Source: Bedellia somnulentella | Lineage: Eukaryota; Arthropoda; Insecta; Lepidoptera; Bedelliidae | DNA: 64,000 nucleotides | Direction: 5' to 3' | Assembly (NCBI GenBank): GCA_963576735.1 | Contig: OY755177.1 | Coordinates: 4,588,001-4,652,000 of the forward strand | Shown here: positions 1-10,861 of the stretch, piece by piece | Layout of the letters: each line of letters begins with the position of its first letter | How positions within the stretch are numbered: the stretch's first letter is position 1 | The notes under the pieces: generated by a model | What the model was told of the DNA's origin: nothing | The model's database searches: none | Seen by the model: the letters and a program-made list of their open reading frames with translations, nothing else | Program-made: the position numbers and the translations under genes

Positions 1-417
1 CGTGGATTTCTCACGAGGCGACTAATGGTCCCCACTATGAATTGCTATAAATTACTTTAAGAGTTCCCAAAAACCTTAAGTCTCATCTTCGAACATCCGT
101 AAGAAAATTAATTAGAGCTATTCTAGGGCAACACTACACAGCTAAGTGTACAATATTAGTTTAGCGATAGATAAACTTTTAGTTCACTAGTTTTTACTAA
201 AACAACAATTCGGTTGGTTCTTGTTCAGACCAATGAGTAATCTTACGAAATGTCAGCACCCAAGTACAAACTAAGGGAGTGAGTAAAGTATCCGTAGGCG
301 CTGAATGCTTAACACTAATTGAAGTCGAACTTGAGACTTGCGCTATCTTCTCAAAGTTACCAACCGTGACTGCACCACAGCCATTGTAAAACTTCAACGT
401 TCACATCCTATATTTTT
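1..417. other. gene-free flank with a SINE-A scrap
   Basis: No coding region is recognisable. Around 118-147 the sequence reads like the reversed first 30 bases of SINE-A (complement of the 'gtgtagtgt-cggcttag' start), so this is probably an old minus-strand fragment. The rest is unassigned AT-rich DNA. Confidence 0.4.
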
Positions 418-600
418 AAAGGGGTAGATGAGGTGCTAATACTTCTTACCATTAAGCGTCATTAAAGTAATATAGTGAGTACCCACGTTTTGCTTGGATA
501 ATAATGCACTTACGTGATAGGGGGCAGGACTATCGCCATTTTGTACGAATACATTATCGCAGGACTAAATACAAATTAACCGTGTGGATTTCCTTACAAT
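418..600 (-). mobile_element. SINE-B, degenerate partial copy
   Basis: Reversed SINE-B 3' half. The blocks 'gaggtgctaatacttct', 'gagtacccacgttttgct', 'acttacgtgataggggg' and 'atcgccattttgtacgaat' follow in the same order as in the better copies near 37.3 and 56.6 kb. The tRNA-like head and the (ttatg)n tail are missing, and many substitutions indicate an old copy. Confidence 0.75.
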
Positions 601-1274
601 TTTTACAATTACCGTTAAAATTCATAATAAATTGAATTTATGTACTTTCAAATTAAAACACAAGTAATAATTAGCTATGAAATAATTCATAAGTAATTAT
701 TACTTGTTTTAGTATGGCAGCACCGACCTATTTTTTATCTTGTAGAGGCTCTCGATTTAACTCGAAACCACGTTAATTAAATAAATGTCGACATCTACTC
801 TTAAATATCTAAAATAGCAGTATATGGCTGGCCAACCCTCTTAGGTATATGTAGACTTGAAATTTTCGCATTGAACGGGCATTCCTAAGTATTTACATAG
901 TTCTGTTCACTCTGTTATAAACTTTCTTTCCTTTGATACCAGTATGATATAAACCATCAGAAACCAGTTAATTTTACAGCAGCTGGCTCGTGTGAAAAAA
1001 CAATCGCATCGCTTACGAAAGTAAAGTGAAACTCTTATATTGCAGCTGATAAGAATTTATTAGGACGTAGTCTCCCAGAGGATGACCTTCATCATTACGT
1101 GGGTTACCCTCTAGAGGACTAGTTGGTCTGCGTCAAACGTTATGAGGCAACCAGGTTGGTGTATGAGCAGAATATTTCATAAGTATTGGCAGCTCAAGTG
1201 AAAGTAATAGGCTGGCATACTCGTAGAATTCATAAATTGCTGATATGTGTAAATAATTTTATGTTTGAGAATAA
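601..1274. other. no gene seen
   Basis: AT-rich DNA without a convincing open frame. I see no family-level repeat here apart from simple AT runs. Confidence 0.4.
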
Positions 1275-1612
1275 TCTATATCTATACTTATAATAAATCT
1301 GTAGAGAGGTCAATTCTGTGCATGAAATATATTTTCAAAATAATGATCAGGTGGTGATTAGTGATCGATACTGATGGCAAAATGCAATCAGTAAAATTCT
1401 TGTCTGTCTGTCTTTCTGTCTGTCTGTCGGTTTGTATGTTCCTTATGGGAATAAAAACTACTCGACGGATTGTAACGAAACTCAGTGCATTATTCTTCAT
1501 ACTCCTGGGGAGATTATGGTATACTTTCAACAGTGTACTGAAGGGGATTTTGGGAAAACGGGAGAAGTTACTCCTTTTTTTAAGCTTCCGTCACGTTGCA
1601 CACGTTAGTGGT
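1275..1612. repeat. dispersed repeat with TCTG microsatellite
   Basis: The first ~165 bases recur in reverse complement at about 61160-61315. Both copies share the 'cttataataaatctgtagag' edge, the 'gatcgatactgatg' block and a (tctg)n/(caga)n run at 1400-1432. The two predicted ORFs on opposite strands here are by-products of the repeat, with the microsatellite read as CLSVCLSV or TDRQTDRQ. Confidence 0.7.
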
Positions 1613-2291
1613 TAAAGTTACATAGAAATTATGTATTACGGAAATATTCCACATAAAATTGTCTCAAAAATATGCCTGAACAGCATATGTCTATCTTATA
1701 TGGTCGACTCACAATAACACGTGGAGCATTCTGATTATATTTGTTTACTCTTACTTTCATAATACTCTCGCTCATCTCTAATAAAAAAAATACATTATAA
1801 CCTATTGACTAGAAAAAAGAATCCTAGAAATCGATATAGAAACACCAAACTCGTACATGGAATAAGCCTTCGCGCCGCGTTGCACGTGACTACTGAATCA
1901 TGCTGTAAGAATTATTTTTGTGTAATAGTTGCGCGGGCAAAAGATGGTCGTGAGTATATCTATGACGTATGCAAAGTTTGTAACTGTGTTTGTTTGCCAG
2001 GGCTTATTTTTGGAGATACTGAACTGTTCATAAAAGCGCTTTCACAATCTCAAAGCTACACTATTCAGGAGTGCTATAAGTTGTAACCATTGCGCTAGAT
2101 TTTACAAAGAGTGATTGAAGAAACCTCAGATATTTTTAAAACTATGCTACCCGTGCGAATCTGGGCCGATCCACTAGTAAATAATATAATTAAAAAATAC
2201 CTTTATATTGCACTGCAACAAGTAGTATATTGTAAACCTTGTAGTAAAGGACTTATAGTAAATATTTACAACTATTTGATATATGCTAGGT
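1613..2291. other. unassigned DNA with a short cysteine-containing open frame
   Basis: An open frame at 1805-2086 (+) carries several cysteines in its middle (near DVCKVCNCVC) but has no ATG at its start and matches no family I recognise. A second short frame at 2111-2293 is equally unassigned. I see no splice context good enough to call an exon. Confidence 0.25.
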
Positions 2292-2441
2292 AGTTTCGGC
2301 TTAGTGAAGCTCTACCTCATTTCTTCCCATAGTAGATCGTGAGAGGCAAATAATTTATTGGGGCTTTTACCCATCCCCATCACCAAAAATATTCATTTTA
2401 CAATAATTTCCTTACTTTACTTCCAAAAGTGGCTAAAGAAT
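2292..2441 (+). mobile_element. SINE-A 5' part, interrupted
   Basis: Degenerate SINE-A running from 'cggcttag' to 'ttccaaaagtggctaaag'. It stops at a SINE-C insertion and resumes at 2773. The last 13 bases, gtggctaaagaat at 2429-2441, are the left copy of the target-site duplication. Confidence 0.75.
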
Positions 2442-2772
2442 AAATAAAAGATGTTATTAAAGGAAAGAAAAATTTCGACACTGGCGGTCGACAGTGGCCG
2501 TCCAAATTAGTTAAAATTCGGAGGTAGGAAACGCAAACACTACTTGAACGTGTAAAAAAGAAACAAAGGATAGAGAAATTTCGCGCTGGATGCCAACTGA
2601 CACTGTAGCTCAGTTGGCAGAGCGACGGGGGCGTATACCCGAAGGTCGCGGGTTCGAACCCCGCCAGTGTCGAAAAAATTTTTCTTTTTTTTTTTCTTTC
2701 CTTTAATAACATCTTTTATTTATGAGTAATAATCCCCACATGAGGAATTCATGTCATAAAACATTAAATTAT
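2442..2772 (+). mobile_element. SINE-C, tRNA-derived, foldback structure
   Basis: A 331-bp insertion flanked by a perfect 13-bp target-site duplication, gtggctaaagaat, at 2429-2441 and 2773-2785. It contains a tRNA-like core (2599-2671) followed by a T-rich tail ending 'taataatccccacatgag'. The left arm (2442-2490) is the reverse complement of the segment around 2660-2723, so the element can fold back on itself. Fragments of the same family sit near 33.1 and 57.9 kb, which is why it is called a SINE and not a tRNA gene. Confidence 0.75.
2599..2671 (+). other. tRNA-like SINE head
   Basis: 73 nt. The acceptor arms GACACTG and CAGTGTC pair perfectly over 7 bp. The D arm GCTC/GAGC and the T arm GCGGG-TTCGAAC-CCCGC also pair. 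The anticodon arm is poor: CGGG and CCCG enclose an eight-base loop. No CCA-adjacent terminator context is seen and the unit is repeated elsewhere, so it is probably the pol III promoter region of a SINE and not a working tRNA gene. Confidence 0.65.
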
Positions 2773-2855
2773 GTGGCTAAAGAATTTTCTGCATCTGTAG
2801 CTCTGGCTACCCCTTTTAGGGATTTATAGCCGTGGGTAAATGCGCACGTGTATAT
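2773..2855 (+). mobile_element. SINE-A 3' part, resumed
   Basis: Continues the element broken at 2441, with 'gtagctctggctacccctt' and 'gggatttatagccgtg', after the right copy of the 13-bp duplication. The tatg tail has decayed. Confidence 0.75.
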
Positions 2856-3011
2856 TCATTTGATATATTTAATGACTAATTAAAAATAACTAAATAAATA
2901 TATTTAAAGACTATACTTAGTCTGATCGAGAATTGGTTAAACGCAAATTTAACAACGATATTATTTCAATTAATAAATAAAACTGATGGTAGCTACGATG
3001 AAGTGATGCTA

Positions 3012-4299
3012 CGTGGGACACTCAGAAAATTTTGCGAAAATAAAAAAAAATGTTCTATGGGTAAAAATGTTTTTATTAAATCTTTTCAAAGTACTCTCCA
3101 CCAGCATCTATACAAAGTTTCATACGTCTAAACCAGTTTTCGAAACACTTTTTCCAGTCCGCCGCAGACACCTCATTTACAGCCCGCTGAAACGCTGACA
3201 GCGCATCTTCCGGCGATAAAAATTGTATCCCTTTGAGTTGATTTTTTATTTTACGGAATAAAAAGAAGTCACACGGTGCCAGGTCAGGGTTGTAAGGTGG
3301 GTGACCCAAGAGTTTGACCGGCGTGCTGTTCAGGAAGTCCGTCGTTTTGAGCGCGGTGTGAGCGGGCGCGTTGTCGTGGTGAAGCAGTAGCCCGCGGAGC
3401 CCTGTGTTTGGTCGATTGTTGCTCACAACTGAGAAAACTACTGGCAAGCATTTAGTAGTATACCAGTCTGCGTTAATATTTCTTTGATCTTGTAAAGGAA
3501 TTGACACCAAATAGCCAGTCATATTGAAAAAACTTGCGATCAAAATCTTCCCACCGCTTCTAGATCTCTTCACTTTGGTAGGGGTCGCTTCGTTTTGAAA
3601 TACCCAAACCGCTGACTGGCGCTTCGTTTCTGGATCGTATTGATAAATCCAGGACTCATCACCTGTAACGATGTCGTAAACACGCCGAGACGAGCCAGCA
3701 TCAAATTTATTAATCATATCACGACACCATTCCACCCGGGCCTGTTTCTGTACCTCGGTGAGGTTGTGTGGCACCCAGCGTGAAACTATCCTCCTCACGT
3801 GAAGATGTTCGCGTAAAATCTCATGAACGCTTCCCGATCCTATCTGCATAATGTGCATAATGTGCTCTAGATACGTTATGAATTAAATTTTTCACTTCCA
3901 CCACGTTTTCATCCGTAACAGCCGTTAGAGGGCGACCACTTCTTTCTTCATCCCGCAAAGTTAATCGACCACGCTTGAATTCGTTATACCAACGATACAC
4001 GGTTGCCTTGGAAGGCCCTTCATCCATAAACGCCATTTGAAGTCTATCGTATGATTCGTCTGGTTTTAAGAGATATTTAAAATCGTAAAAAATCATAGCG
4101 CGAAAATGTTCCCGGCTCAGATTCATTTTTCAGTAAGACACGACAATTTAAAATAGCTCGTAAAAAATAAAGAGGTAAATTTTAAAATTGGAACGTACCT
4201 TTTTTTATTTATAAAGACTCATATTTTCAGTATACATTACAACCGGCCAGTGTTTCATACATTAAAACCTTTTTTCGCAATACTTTCTGAGTGGCCTGG
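3012..4299 (-). mobile_element. mariner transposon, full length
   Basis: 1288 bp flanked by TA at 3010-3011 and 4300-4301, the mariner target. The ends are imperfect inverted repeats: the left end reads 'actcagaaaattttgcg' (3020-3036), and the right end read inwards gives 'actcagaaagtattgcg'. The length, the TA target and the D34D transposase all fit the mariner family. The transposase reads on the minus strand and has one frameshift, so the copy is inactive. Confidence 0.9.
3076..4126 (-). pseudogene. mariner transposase, frameshifted
   Basis: Cut-and-paste DNA transposase acting in the nucleus. It reads in two minus-strand pieces. 4126 down to ~3821 (101 codons) holds the N-terminal helix-turn-helix DNA-binding part, with the motif VYRWYNEFKRGR. 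~3858 down to 3076 (260 codons) holds the catalytic domain. The catalytic acidic residues are visible as GDESW, HHDNAPAH and PPYNPDLAPCDFF. Exactly 34 residues separate the second and third Asp, which is the mariner D,D34D signature. WVPHNLTE, the usual mariner linker motif, is present. The combined length is about the usual ~345 residues, so only one frame change is needed to explain the break. It lies next to a 9-bp tandem repeat (cataatgtg twice, 3847-3864). It is clearly mariner; the subfamily is not assigned. Confidence 0.93.
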
Positions 4300-4301
4300 T
4301 A

Positions 4302-4808
4302 TAGGGCGGTAACAGTAGTGGGTTGACTAAAACTACAAAAACATATGTAAAATATAATACGTTTATGATGTCACCTTCAGCCATACCATATAAAACGAGC
4401 AAAATGCAAACAACTACAAAGAATATTGCGCACCACTACTCAACAAACTTAAAAGACGGAGCAGAATGAACATTTGAGAAGGCATAAAATGATCCGGCAA
4501 ATCTTGCCTACACAAAGCAATACTAAGCTCTGCACTTTGGGCAGTCTCTGCACACAGATTACTCTGCTAGAAGCGAAGCTCTCGCTGAATTTATGATGCT
4601 TGCTCGTGCTACAAACAAATACCGACTGTGCTCAGTTTCAGACGGAACCGCCTCTAGTTTTATTGAACCCGCATTGGTTATTTACGGGCTTGGTTTTTAG
4701 TTTCTGTGCTAAATACGTTAATATGTACACATACATGCATACACTTACTTAAGGCTATTAATACCAAAAATAGTAATGATAGTTGAGTGAGGAAAATATT
4801 GTAAAATT
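4302..4808. other. no gene seen
   Basis: Unassigned sequence between the mariner and the tandem duplication. No open frame or repeat is recognised. Confidence 0.4.
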
Positions 4809-5210
4809 AAGGTTGCTAGTGATGGGTCTTAGACCGCATAGTCCCAACTAGGGCCTAACTCGCTACCTATGATAGCCGCGAGAAGAAATAGGTTAGTGCT
4901 ATTCTAAGCCTATACTAGGCAGCATTATTAGGTATTAATAAATGTGACTATTAAAACAACTATTACTGGGATAAAAGTAATCTTTTATTTTGGCAACTTT
5001 ATCTAACATGCTTTATTGAACCCAGCATAGTACCCTAGGTCGCTACCTACAATAGCCGCGCGAAGAAATAGGTCAGTGCTATTCTAAGCGTATACTACGC
5101 AGCATTATTATGTATTAATAAATGTGACTATTAAAACAGCTATTACTGGGAAAAAAGTAATCTTTTATTTTTGCAACTTTATCTAACAAGTTTTATTGAA
5201 CCCAGCATAG
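4809..5210. repeat. 180-bp tandem duplication carrying reversed SINE-A ends
   Basis: The block 4861-5030 repeats at 5041-5210 with a period of exactly 180 bp (both units start 'cgctacctay-atagccgcg' and end 'cccagcatag') and scattered mismatches. Each unit includes a decayed reversed SINE-A start ('gtgctattctaagc'). A longer SINE-A scrap ('gtgatgggtcttagaccgca') lies just upstream at 4815-4850. Confidence 0.85.
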
Positions 5211-5251
5211 TCTTTTAACACTTTTGTATTACTGAGTATTGATTTTGTATT

Positions 5252-5497
5252 TGCCGTGTAGTGCCGGCTTAGAATGTCGCTACCCCTTTCTACCCACGGG
5301 TGTCATAAGAGGCGACTAAGGGTATTGGAACTTTTTATTGGATTTTTGGGCGATGTGGTTGGAGACCCTACACCACAAACCTTTATTTTACCGCCTTTTC
5401 CCCACTCAACTTCCAAAAGTGGTTGAGGAATTTAAAGTTCCTTGGCTCTGGCTATCCCTTCTAGGGAATTATAGCCGAGAGTATATGTATGTATGTA
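5252..5497 (+). mobile_element. SINE-A copy
   Basis: Nearly complete, from 'tgccgtgtagtgccggctt' to a 'gtatatgtatgtatgta' tail. Internal landmarks are 'aagaggcgactaagggtatt', 'gggcgatgtggttggagac' and 'cttccaaaagtggttgagg'. Confidence 0.9.
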
Positions 5498-5910
5498 TTG
5501 CTGAGAAAAAACTAATATTTTCTTTTGGCTACTTCATCAAACAAGTTTTTCTTATCAAGGATTTTATCTAATCTGAATACTACTAGTTTTTTTTTTCTTT
5601 TGGCTACTTCATCCATCTTAATTAATTGATTTTAAGTTTAATATTTCAATGCTTATTTGTATTTTTAAAAAAAACATAGCTGTTTGAAAAAAAATATAAA
5701 ACCACTTTAAATTACTAGTTTAGTTAAAGTTACCTTACTATATATAATTTCTTTTCTTTTGTTCTTTATCTGATAAAGTAATTGCCTGGTGGTTGGGCCG
5801 TTATGAAATCTAAGGTTTGGTTTAAAACAATTTAACCTATTAATCATTTTTTAATGTGCAATAATGATAATGTGCTATTAAAATCACTTGAATATACATT
5901 AAATGGATAC
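5498..5910. other. AT-rich, no gene
   Basis: Poly-T and AT-rich runs. I see nothing to annotate. Confidence 0.5.
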
Positions 5911-5921
5911 TGTACGAAACA

Positions 5922-6159
5922 GTTTGCCGTGTAGTGCCGGCTTAGAATGTCGCTACCCCTTTCTACCCACGGGTGTCGTAAGAGGCGACTAAGGGTATTG
6001 GGGCTTTTTATTTGATTTTTGGGCGATGCGGTTGGAGACCCATCACCAAAAACCTTTATTCTTACCATCTTTTCCCCACTCAACTTCCAAAAGTGGCTGA
6101 GGAATTTCTAATTCCTTAGCTCTGGTTACCCCTTCTAGGGAAATATAGCCGTGAGTATA
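5922..6159 (+). mobile_element. SINE-A copy with clear target duplication
   Basis: 238 bp bounded by a perfect 11-bp target-site duplication, tgtgacgaaaca-type: the exact sequence tgtacgaaaca occurs at 5911-5921 and 6160-6170. This fixes the ends of the family and shows insertion by target-primed reverse transcription. The tail after 'gccgtgagtata' is short here. Confidence 0.93.
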
Positions 6160-6170
6160 TGTACGAAACA

Positions 6171-7640
6171 CAAATCACCAACGAAAAATGCCACAATATT
6201 TAAAAACCTGTTATGATGAAAATGTTTTAGGGACATTTACCAATTCTACATTAAATTAAATAGATCTCGTTAAATTATTATAAACTATAACTATAAAGTT
6301 AAATGCAAAAAGCACTACACGATCTTTAATACAATGCAGGTTAATCATAATAAAAATGCAGATAAACACAATTTATTTTGGCAATTAGTTTAGAATAAAA
6401 CATAATGATGATAATAATACATACATTAGAATTAGGAATAGTCATGTGATAGTGTATTCGCACAAAACGGCTATAGGCCTCCCATTAGATTTAATAAAAA
6501 TATAAGCGCTGTAAGCGAGCACCTTAGTAGAAACGCGTACAAAATATGATGATAGGGTTTCCATTTGGCTCCCCAAAAGCAAAACAGATTATTCAGTTTA
6601 TATCTTTCTAACAAACTAATTAATAGTAGAAATTAATGAGATGAGGCTCCAACCGGCTGGTATTAAAATCGTGTTCGGTTCCAACACTCAATGATCGAAC
6701 TTGGCTCATATTTCTTCCTTAACGCAATTCAAGTTTGTTAATGAAAGATCCTTGTAACTTAGAAAATTCATTTCGAAGTAATTTAGCGTCCGTTAAATGG
6801 GTTTGGTGAAATTATGATTATTGAGTTTTAATAAGTGTTGATTTGGATATTCGAACAAAAGGCAGATTTGGTGGCGGGAAGTTATTTTGGCAATAAAATT
6901 CGTGTCGTTACGTGAATCTTATAATTTGGAATCATAGTCAATTCTAGTTTTAGCTAATTACAAAAACAGTCCGTACATCATTCAAAACAAATGGTTTATT
7001 CTAATTATTTGGAATTTTCTTAATATTAATGTCAAATTTTGGAAGCTCAGTGGGCCTCAATAGTATAGTTGAAGATAGATAAGTGATGTTGACGGGTCTT
7101 CAGCCGCGTCGCCCAAACAATCACTTAAAAAGACTCTAAACCCTAAATCATCTATTTAGATACGTTGGAAGATCTAATCAAAGAAACAAGTAGAACCTTA
7201 CTAACCCATCTCCCTGGGTTTAATTATTAAAAGATGATCAAGCCCAGTGACAGACAAAGCTGATTGGAGCGAGAAGTATTCAGAAATGGAAAGTATAATG
7301 TAATGAACAATTTTTCACAATAAAATTTCGTTAAACAATAGTGTTTTAAAAACATGCCACATCTATTTAATCAAGTTTATTTCAATACAAACAGAACTGT
7401 TATGATGTCAATTCAATTATCAGAATTAATTCAATTGGATGTCCTTGAAGACAAAATTTGATCAATTTGTAATACGCCTCCCAAAGGATATGTCCCTCTA
7501 AATAAAATACATCGCTGTTTCCAGTTTTCGTTCACATCAATCTCAACATAATTGAAAATTGCTGTTTCTTATTTCTTGTTGCACAGATTCGGGCTAAATA
7601 TTCCCTGGGGTATAGTAAAAGCTTCTTTTCACTATCTTAT
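6171..7640. other. gene-free stretch with two SINE scraps
   Basis: 6440-6490 is a SINE-B scrap ('gtcatgtgatagtgtattcg', then 'acaaaacggctataggcc'). 7082-7143 is a reversed SINE-A scrap ('gacgggtcttcagccgcgtc'). The remainder is unassigned AT-rich DNA with no plausible exon. Confidence 0.45.
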
Positions 7641-8020
7641 TGTTATAATACTCAGTAACGAGCTCTTCAATAAAACTCAGGTTCAGGAGATAGATTATTT
7701 ATTCCACCAACACAGTAAAAGTCTGCATTTTTTTTCAATTTTTGATTAAGTGGCTTCAATCGTGTTTGCCACAATTATTTCGCCAATGTCGAGTAAAAGT
7801 AAAATATTGCACAAGTTAACTCTTTAAATTTATCAAGACAGCTGTCACTAGTCAGTGGAACGAGTGTATTTATTCTAGAAGTCAACCCCTTTCCTTATTT
7901 CCTTATTTCCGTTTATTCATAGATGGCGCCCTAATACATTTTTCTTTTTAAAATTAATATAATAAACATTAATACAAAAGTAATTTATCAGAAAAAATTG
8001 TAAATAAAATAAACCTAACA
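7641..8020 (+). repeat. 380-bp LTR-like repeat, copy 1
   Basis: Begins TGTTATAATA and ends CCTAACA, giving TG...CA termini with short inverted ends (TGTTA/TAACA). It is nearly identical to 21520-21899, with the same length and only a handful of mismatches. It holds a possible polyadenylation context ('ataataaacatt') near its end. The flanking 5-mers (cttat and ctcgt) do not match, and there is no obvious primer-binding site downstream, so it may be a solo LTR or a recombinant. Orientation is assumed. Confidence 0.65.
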
Positions 8021-9040
8021 CTCGTCCATCCTGACCTCGTGTATGTCCTCATACACGCATTTCATTAAATAGCTTACTTAACCTAACACTCGGTTAAGAT
8101 AAACTTTAATAATTAAAAAGAAACAAAATAAAGTTAATAAATTATCATATCTCCCTTTAAAGTTATAAGATTAAATTTACTGACTAATCCGTTGCTTCGG
8201 AAGGTGTTCGCAAAGAGAAGAAGCAACAAAGAAACTCTTTGCATTCACATTTTTTCATTTTTTTTCAAAAATATATTGTACAATTTTGGGTTTAACATAT
8301 TAAGGTACAAGGTAATTAAGATACAATTACAGAGCTCAGACTAAGACATATAATAAATAAAGATACAATATGAACACTTTTAATCTGAGTTCCAATTACG
8401 ACAACATTTAATTCTTAATCAATATAAAATATGCTCAACAAAAACATTACAGGTAGACTACAACTGTTTTCTTTTCTTTTCCTTTTCTTTTTTTTTTCTT
8501 TTTAACACACTTAGATTACATACATTAACTAAAAATAGCACTATTTTCAAATGAGGAGAGATAAATCAATTTAATTATCATTTCGATGTTAAGTATGGCA
8601 AAATATTTTTTTTTCATATACTAAATTAAAATCATAGAGCAACAATAATAAAATAATAAAAACTAATTAGAAAACAAATAAAAAGTAACAACAGTACGAG
8701 TATATTTAATACATAATTTTAATAACATAAGTAGGTCTAAATATATTTATTGTTGTAATTTCTATAATTGGCATAGTTAATTTTTTTTTTATTTAGTTTT
8801 TAAATTTAATTTTAATTTAGTTTCAATCGATTTAATTAAATTTTATAATAATCATTTTTTTTAATGTTATATCTGTAATGTTAGTAAAATTGTTAATTAT
8901 TTCAATTTTTAAATCGAATGATGTGATTAGCCTATAATTGGTGTATTTAGTTGATATGTGTCATTTCAATTCAAGTACTTTTTATGATTGTTTACTATTT
9001 TCACTGTTGGCAATCCGTAATAAATAAATAAATAAATGTA
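8021..9040. other. very AT-rich, no gene
   Basis: Long A/T runs and simple sequence ('ataaataaataaataa' near 9020). No reading frame of interest and no repeat family is recognised. Confidence 0.5.
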
Positions 9041-10280
9041 TATTCTTTTCTCATGACTAAGAACCAAATCCATTCATTTAAACATGGTATATTCATATAT
9101 TTTTTTTAACATGTGAACCTATTCCATACTTACATCATTTCTTTTTTTTTAATAAAGCCTATGAACTAATTCCATGCATTCATAACATGTGAACCAACAC
9201 CATTCTCATGAGTAAGTTTTTTTTTAATTTAATTTTATATAAGGGATGTATAAAATTTTGGAAAGAAACAATTATTAGTCTTTTTTTTATCAAAGCCTAT
9301 GAATTTTATTTTATAAAAGGGATGTATAAAATTTTGGAAAGAAACGATTATTAGTCTTTTTTTTATCAAAGCCTACGAACCAATTCCATTCTCACAGGCA
9401 TTGACAAAATGTGAACTAATTTTATTCTCACGAGTTTGATTTTTAATTTAATTTTATATAAGGGATGTATAAAATTTTGGAAAGAAACGATTATTAGTCA
9501 TTTTTTTATATCAAAGCCTACGAACCAATTCCATTCTCACAGGCATTGACAAAATGTGAACCAATTTCATTCTCACGAGTTTGATTTTTAATTTTATTTT
9601 ATATGTCCCTTTATAAATTTTAGGAAAGAAACGATTTATTAGTTTTTTTTTTCAAAGCCTACGAACCAATTCCATTCTCACAGGCATTGACAAAATGTGA
9701 ACCAATTTTATTCTCACGAGTTTGATTTTTAATTTTATTTTATATAAGGGATGTATAAAATTTTGGAAAGAAACGATTATTAGTCTTTTTTTTATCAAAG
9801 CCTATGAATTTTATTTTATAAAAGGGATGTATAAAATTTTGGAAAGAAACGATTATTAGTCTTTTTTTTTATCAAAGCCTAAGAACCAATTCCATTCTCA
9901 CAGGCATTGACAAAATGTGAACCAATTTTATTCTCACGAGTTTGATTTTTAATTTTATTTTATATAAGGGAGGTATAAAATTTTGGAAAGAAACGATTAT
10001 TAGTCTTTTTTTTATCAAAGCCTACGAACCAATTCCATTCTCACAGGCATTGACAAAATGTGAACCAATTCCATTCTCACGAGTTTGATTTTTATTTTTA
10101 ATTTTATATGTCCCTTATAAATTTTAGGAAAGAAACGATTATTAGTTTTTTTTTTATCAAAGCCTACGAACCAATTCCATTCTCACAGGCATTGACAAAA
10201 TGTGAACCAATTTTATTCTCACGAGTTTGATTTTTAATTTTATATGTCCCTTATAAATTTTAGGAAAGAAACGATTATTA
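9041..10280 (+). repeat. tandem array of ~142-bp units
   Basis: Degenerate at its left edge and regular from about 9200. The landmark 'caggcattgacaaaatgtg' occurs at 9395, 9540, 9681, 9901, 10044 and 10186, giving spacings of 145, 141, 220, 143 and 142. The 220 spacing contains an extra ~79-bp partial unit. Each unit also holds 'ccaattccattctcac', 'gggatgtataaaattttgg' and 'aagaaacgattattag'. The array continues after the DIRS insertion at 16138. Confidence 0.9.
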
Positions 10281-10455
10281 AACAGTACTGTACCGTTCTT
10301 CAAAGCCGAAATAAAATAGGAGAGTAGCATTACTGATTCCTACGTCGAATGTCGCTTCCGGTTGGCGATCCACCCATGATTTTCAACCGCAACTTCCGCT
10401 CCCCACTAGTTTGGTCCCACTACCCATTGAAAGTTGTGTCGCTTTCGAATCATTG
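10281..10455 (+). repeat. DIRS left inverted terminal repeat
   Basis: Starts 'aaacagtactgtaccgttc' and extends to '...ctttcgaatcattg'. It is the reverse complement of 15921 to about 16090, with small differences: the right copy has about 10 extra bases near 15955. Its outermost ~30 bases are not in the right repeat but are found in the internal complementary region. Confidence 0.88.
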
Positions 10456-10861
10456 GCGTTTTGATTACCGATCGAGACGGTCGTGCGCGAGTAACATCGT
10501 TGCTCAGTTCGATCGATTGTCGCAATTCACAGTTACAGTCGAAAGAATTAAAGTGTGTAAGTTTTAGTTGAAAATAGTTTAAATCATATTCTGCTAAGGC
10601 ATTTATCTGAGTAAGTACTTTTTGGACTATATAGCTGCAAACTTTGGCACAGTGCACCCTGAATACCACGTGTTGAATAATCCATGTGAACTACATAAAG
10701 CACTGTGAGATTATGAAAATTTTTCAAATACTTTAAATAAATATATTTAAACAACGGATTTTTCCGTTCGATGTTTGAAATTGATTTTCGGTAATAAACG
10801 AAAAAAATTAAGATGTGGTTGGGTGACTGTTGACCGCTTTTTGTGGTTAGAATTCAATTTA

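Noticed and set aside
1361..1615. 84-codon ORF beginning in a TCTG microsatellite
   Set aside because: The residue pattern comes from the microsatellite, and the block is a dispersed repeat with a second copy at 61.2 kb.
2599..2671. a genuine tRNA gene
   Set aside because: Acceptor, D and T arms pair, but the anticodon arm is poor, the unit lies inside a target-duplicated insertion, and related pieces occur at 33.1 and 57.9 kb.
2398..2712. 104-codon minus-strand ORF containing AGFEPATFGYTPPSLCQLSYS
   Set aside because: This phrase is the antisense reading of a tRNA-like sequence; the ORF is the complement of the SINE-C tRNA head at 2599-2671 and not a protein.
9041..10280. CRISPR-like array
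   Set aside because: The ~142-bp units are contiguous with no unique spacers. This is eukaryotic tandem repeat DNA.
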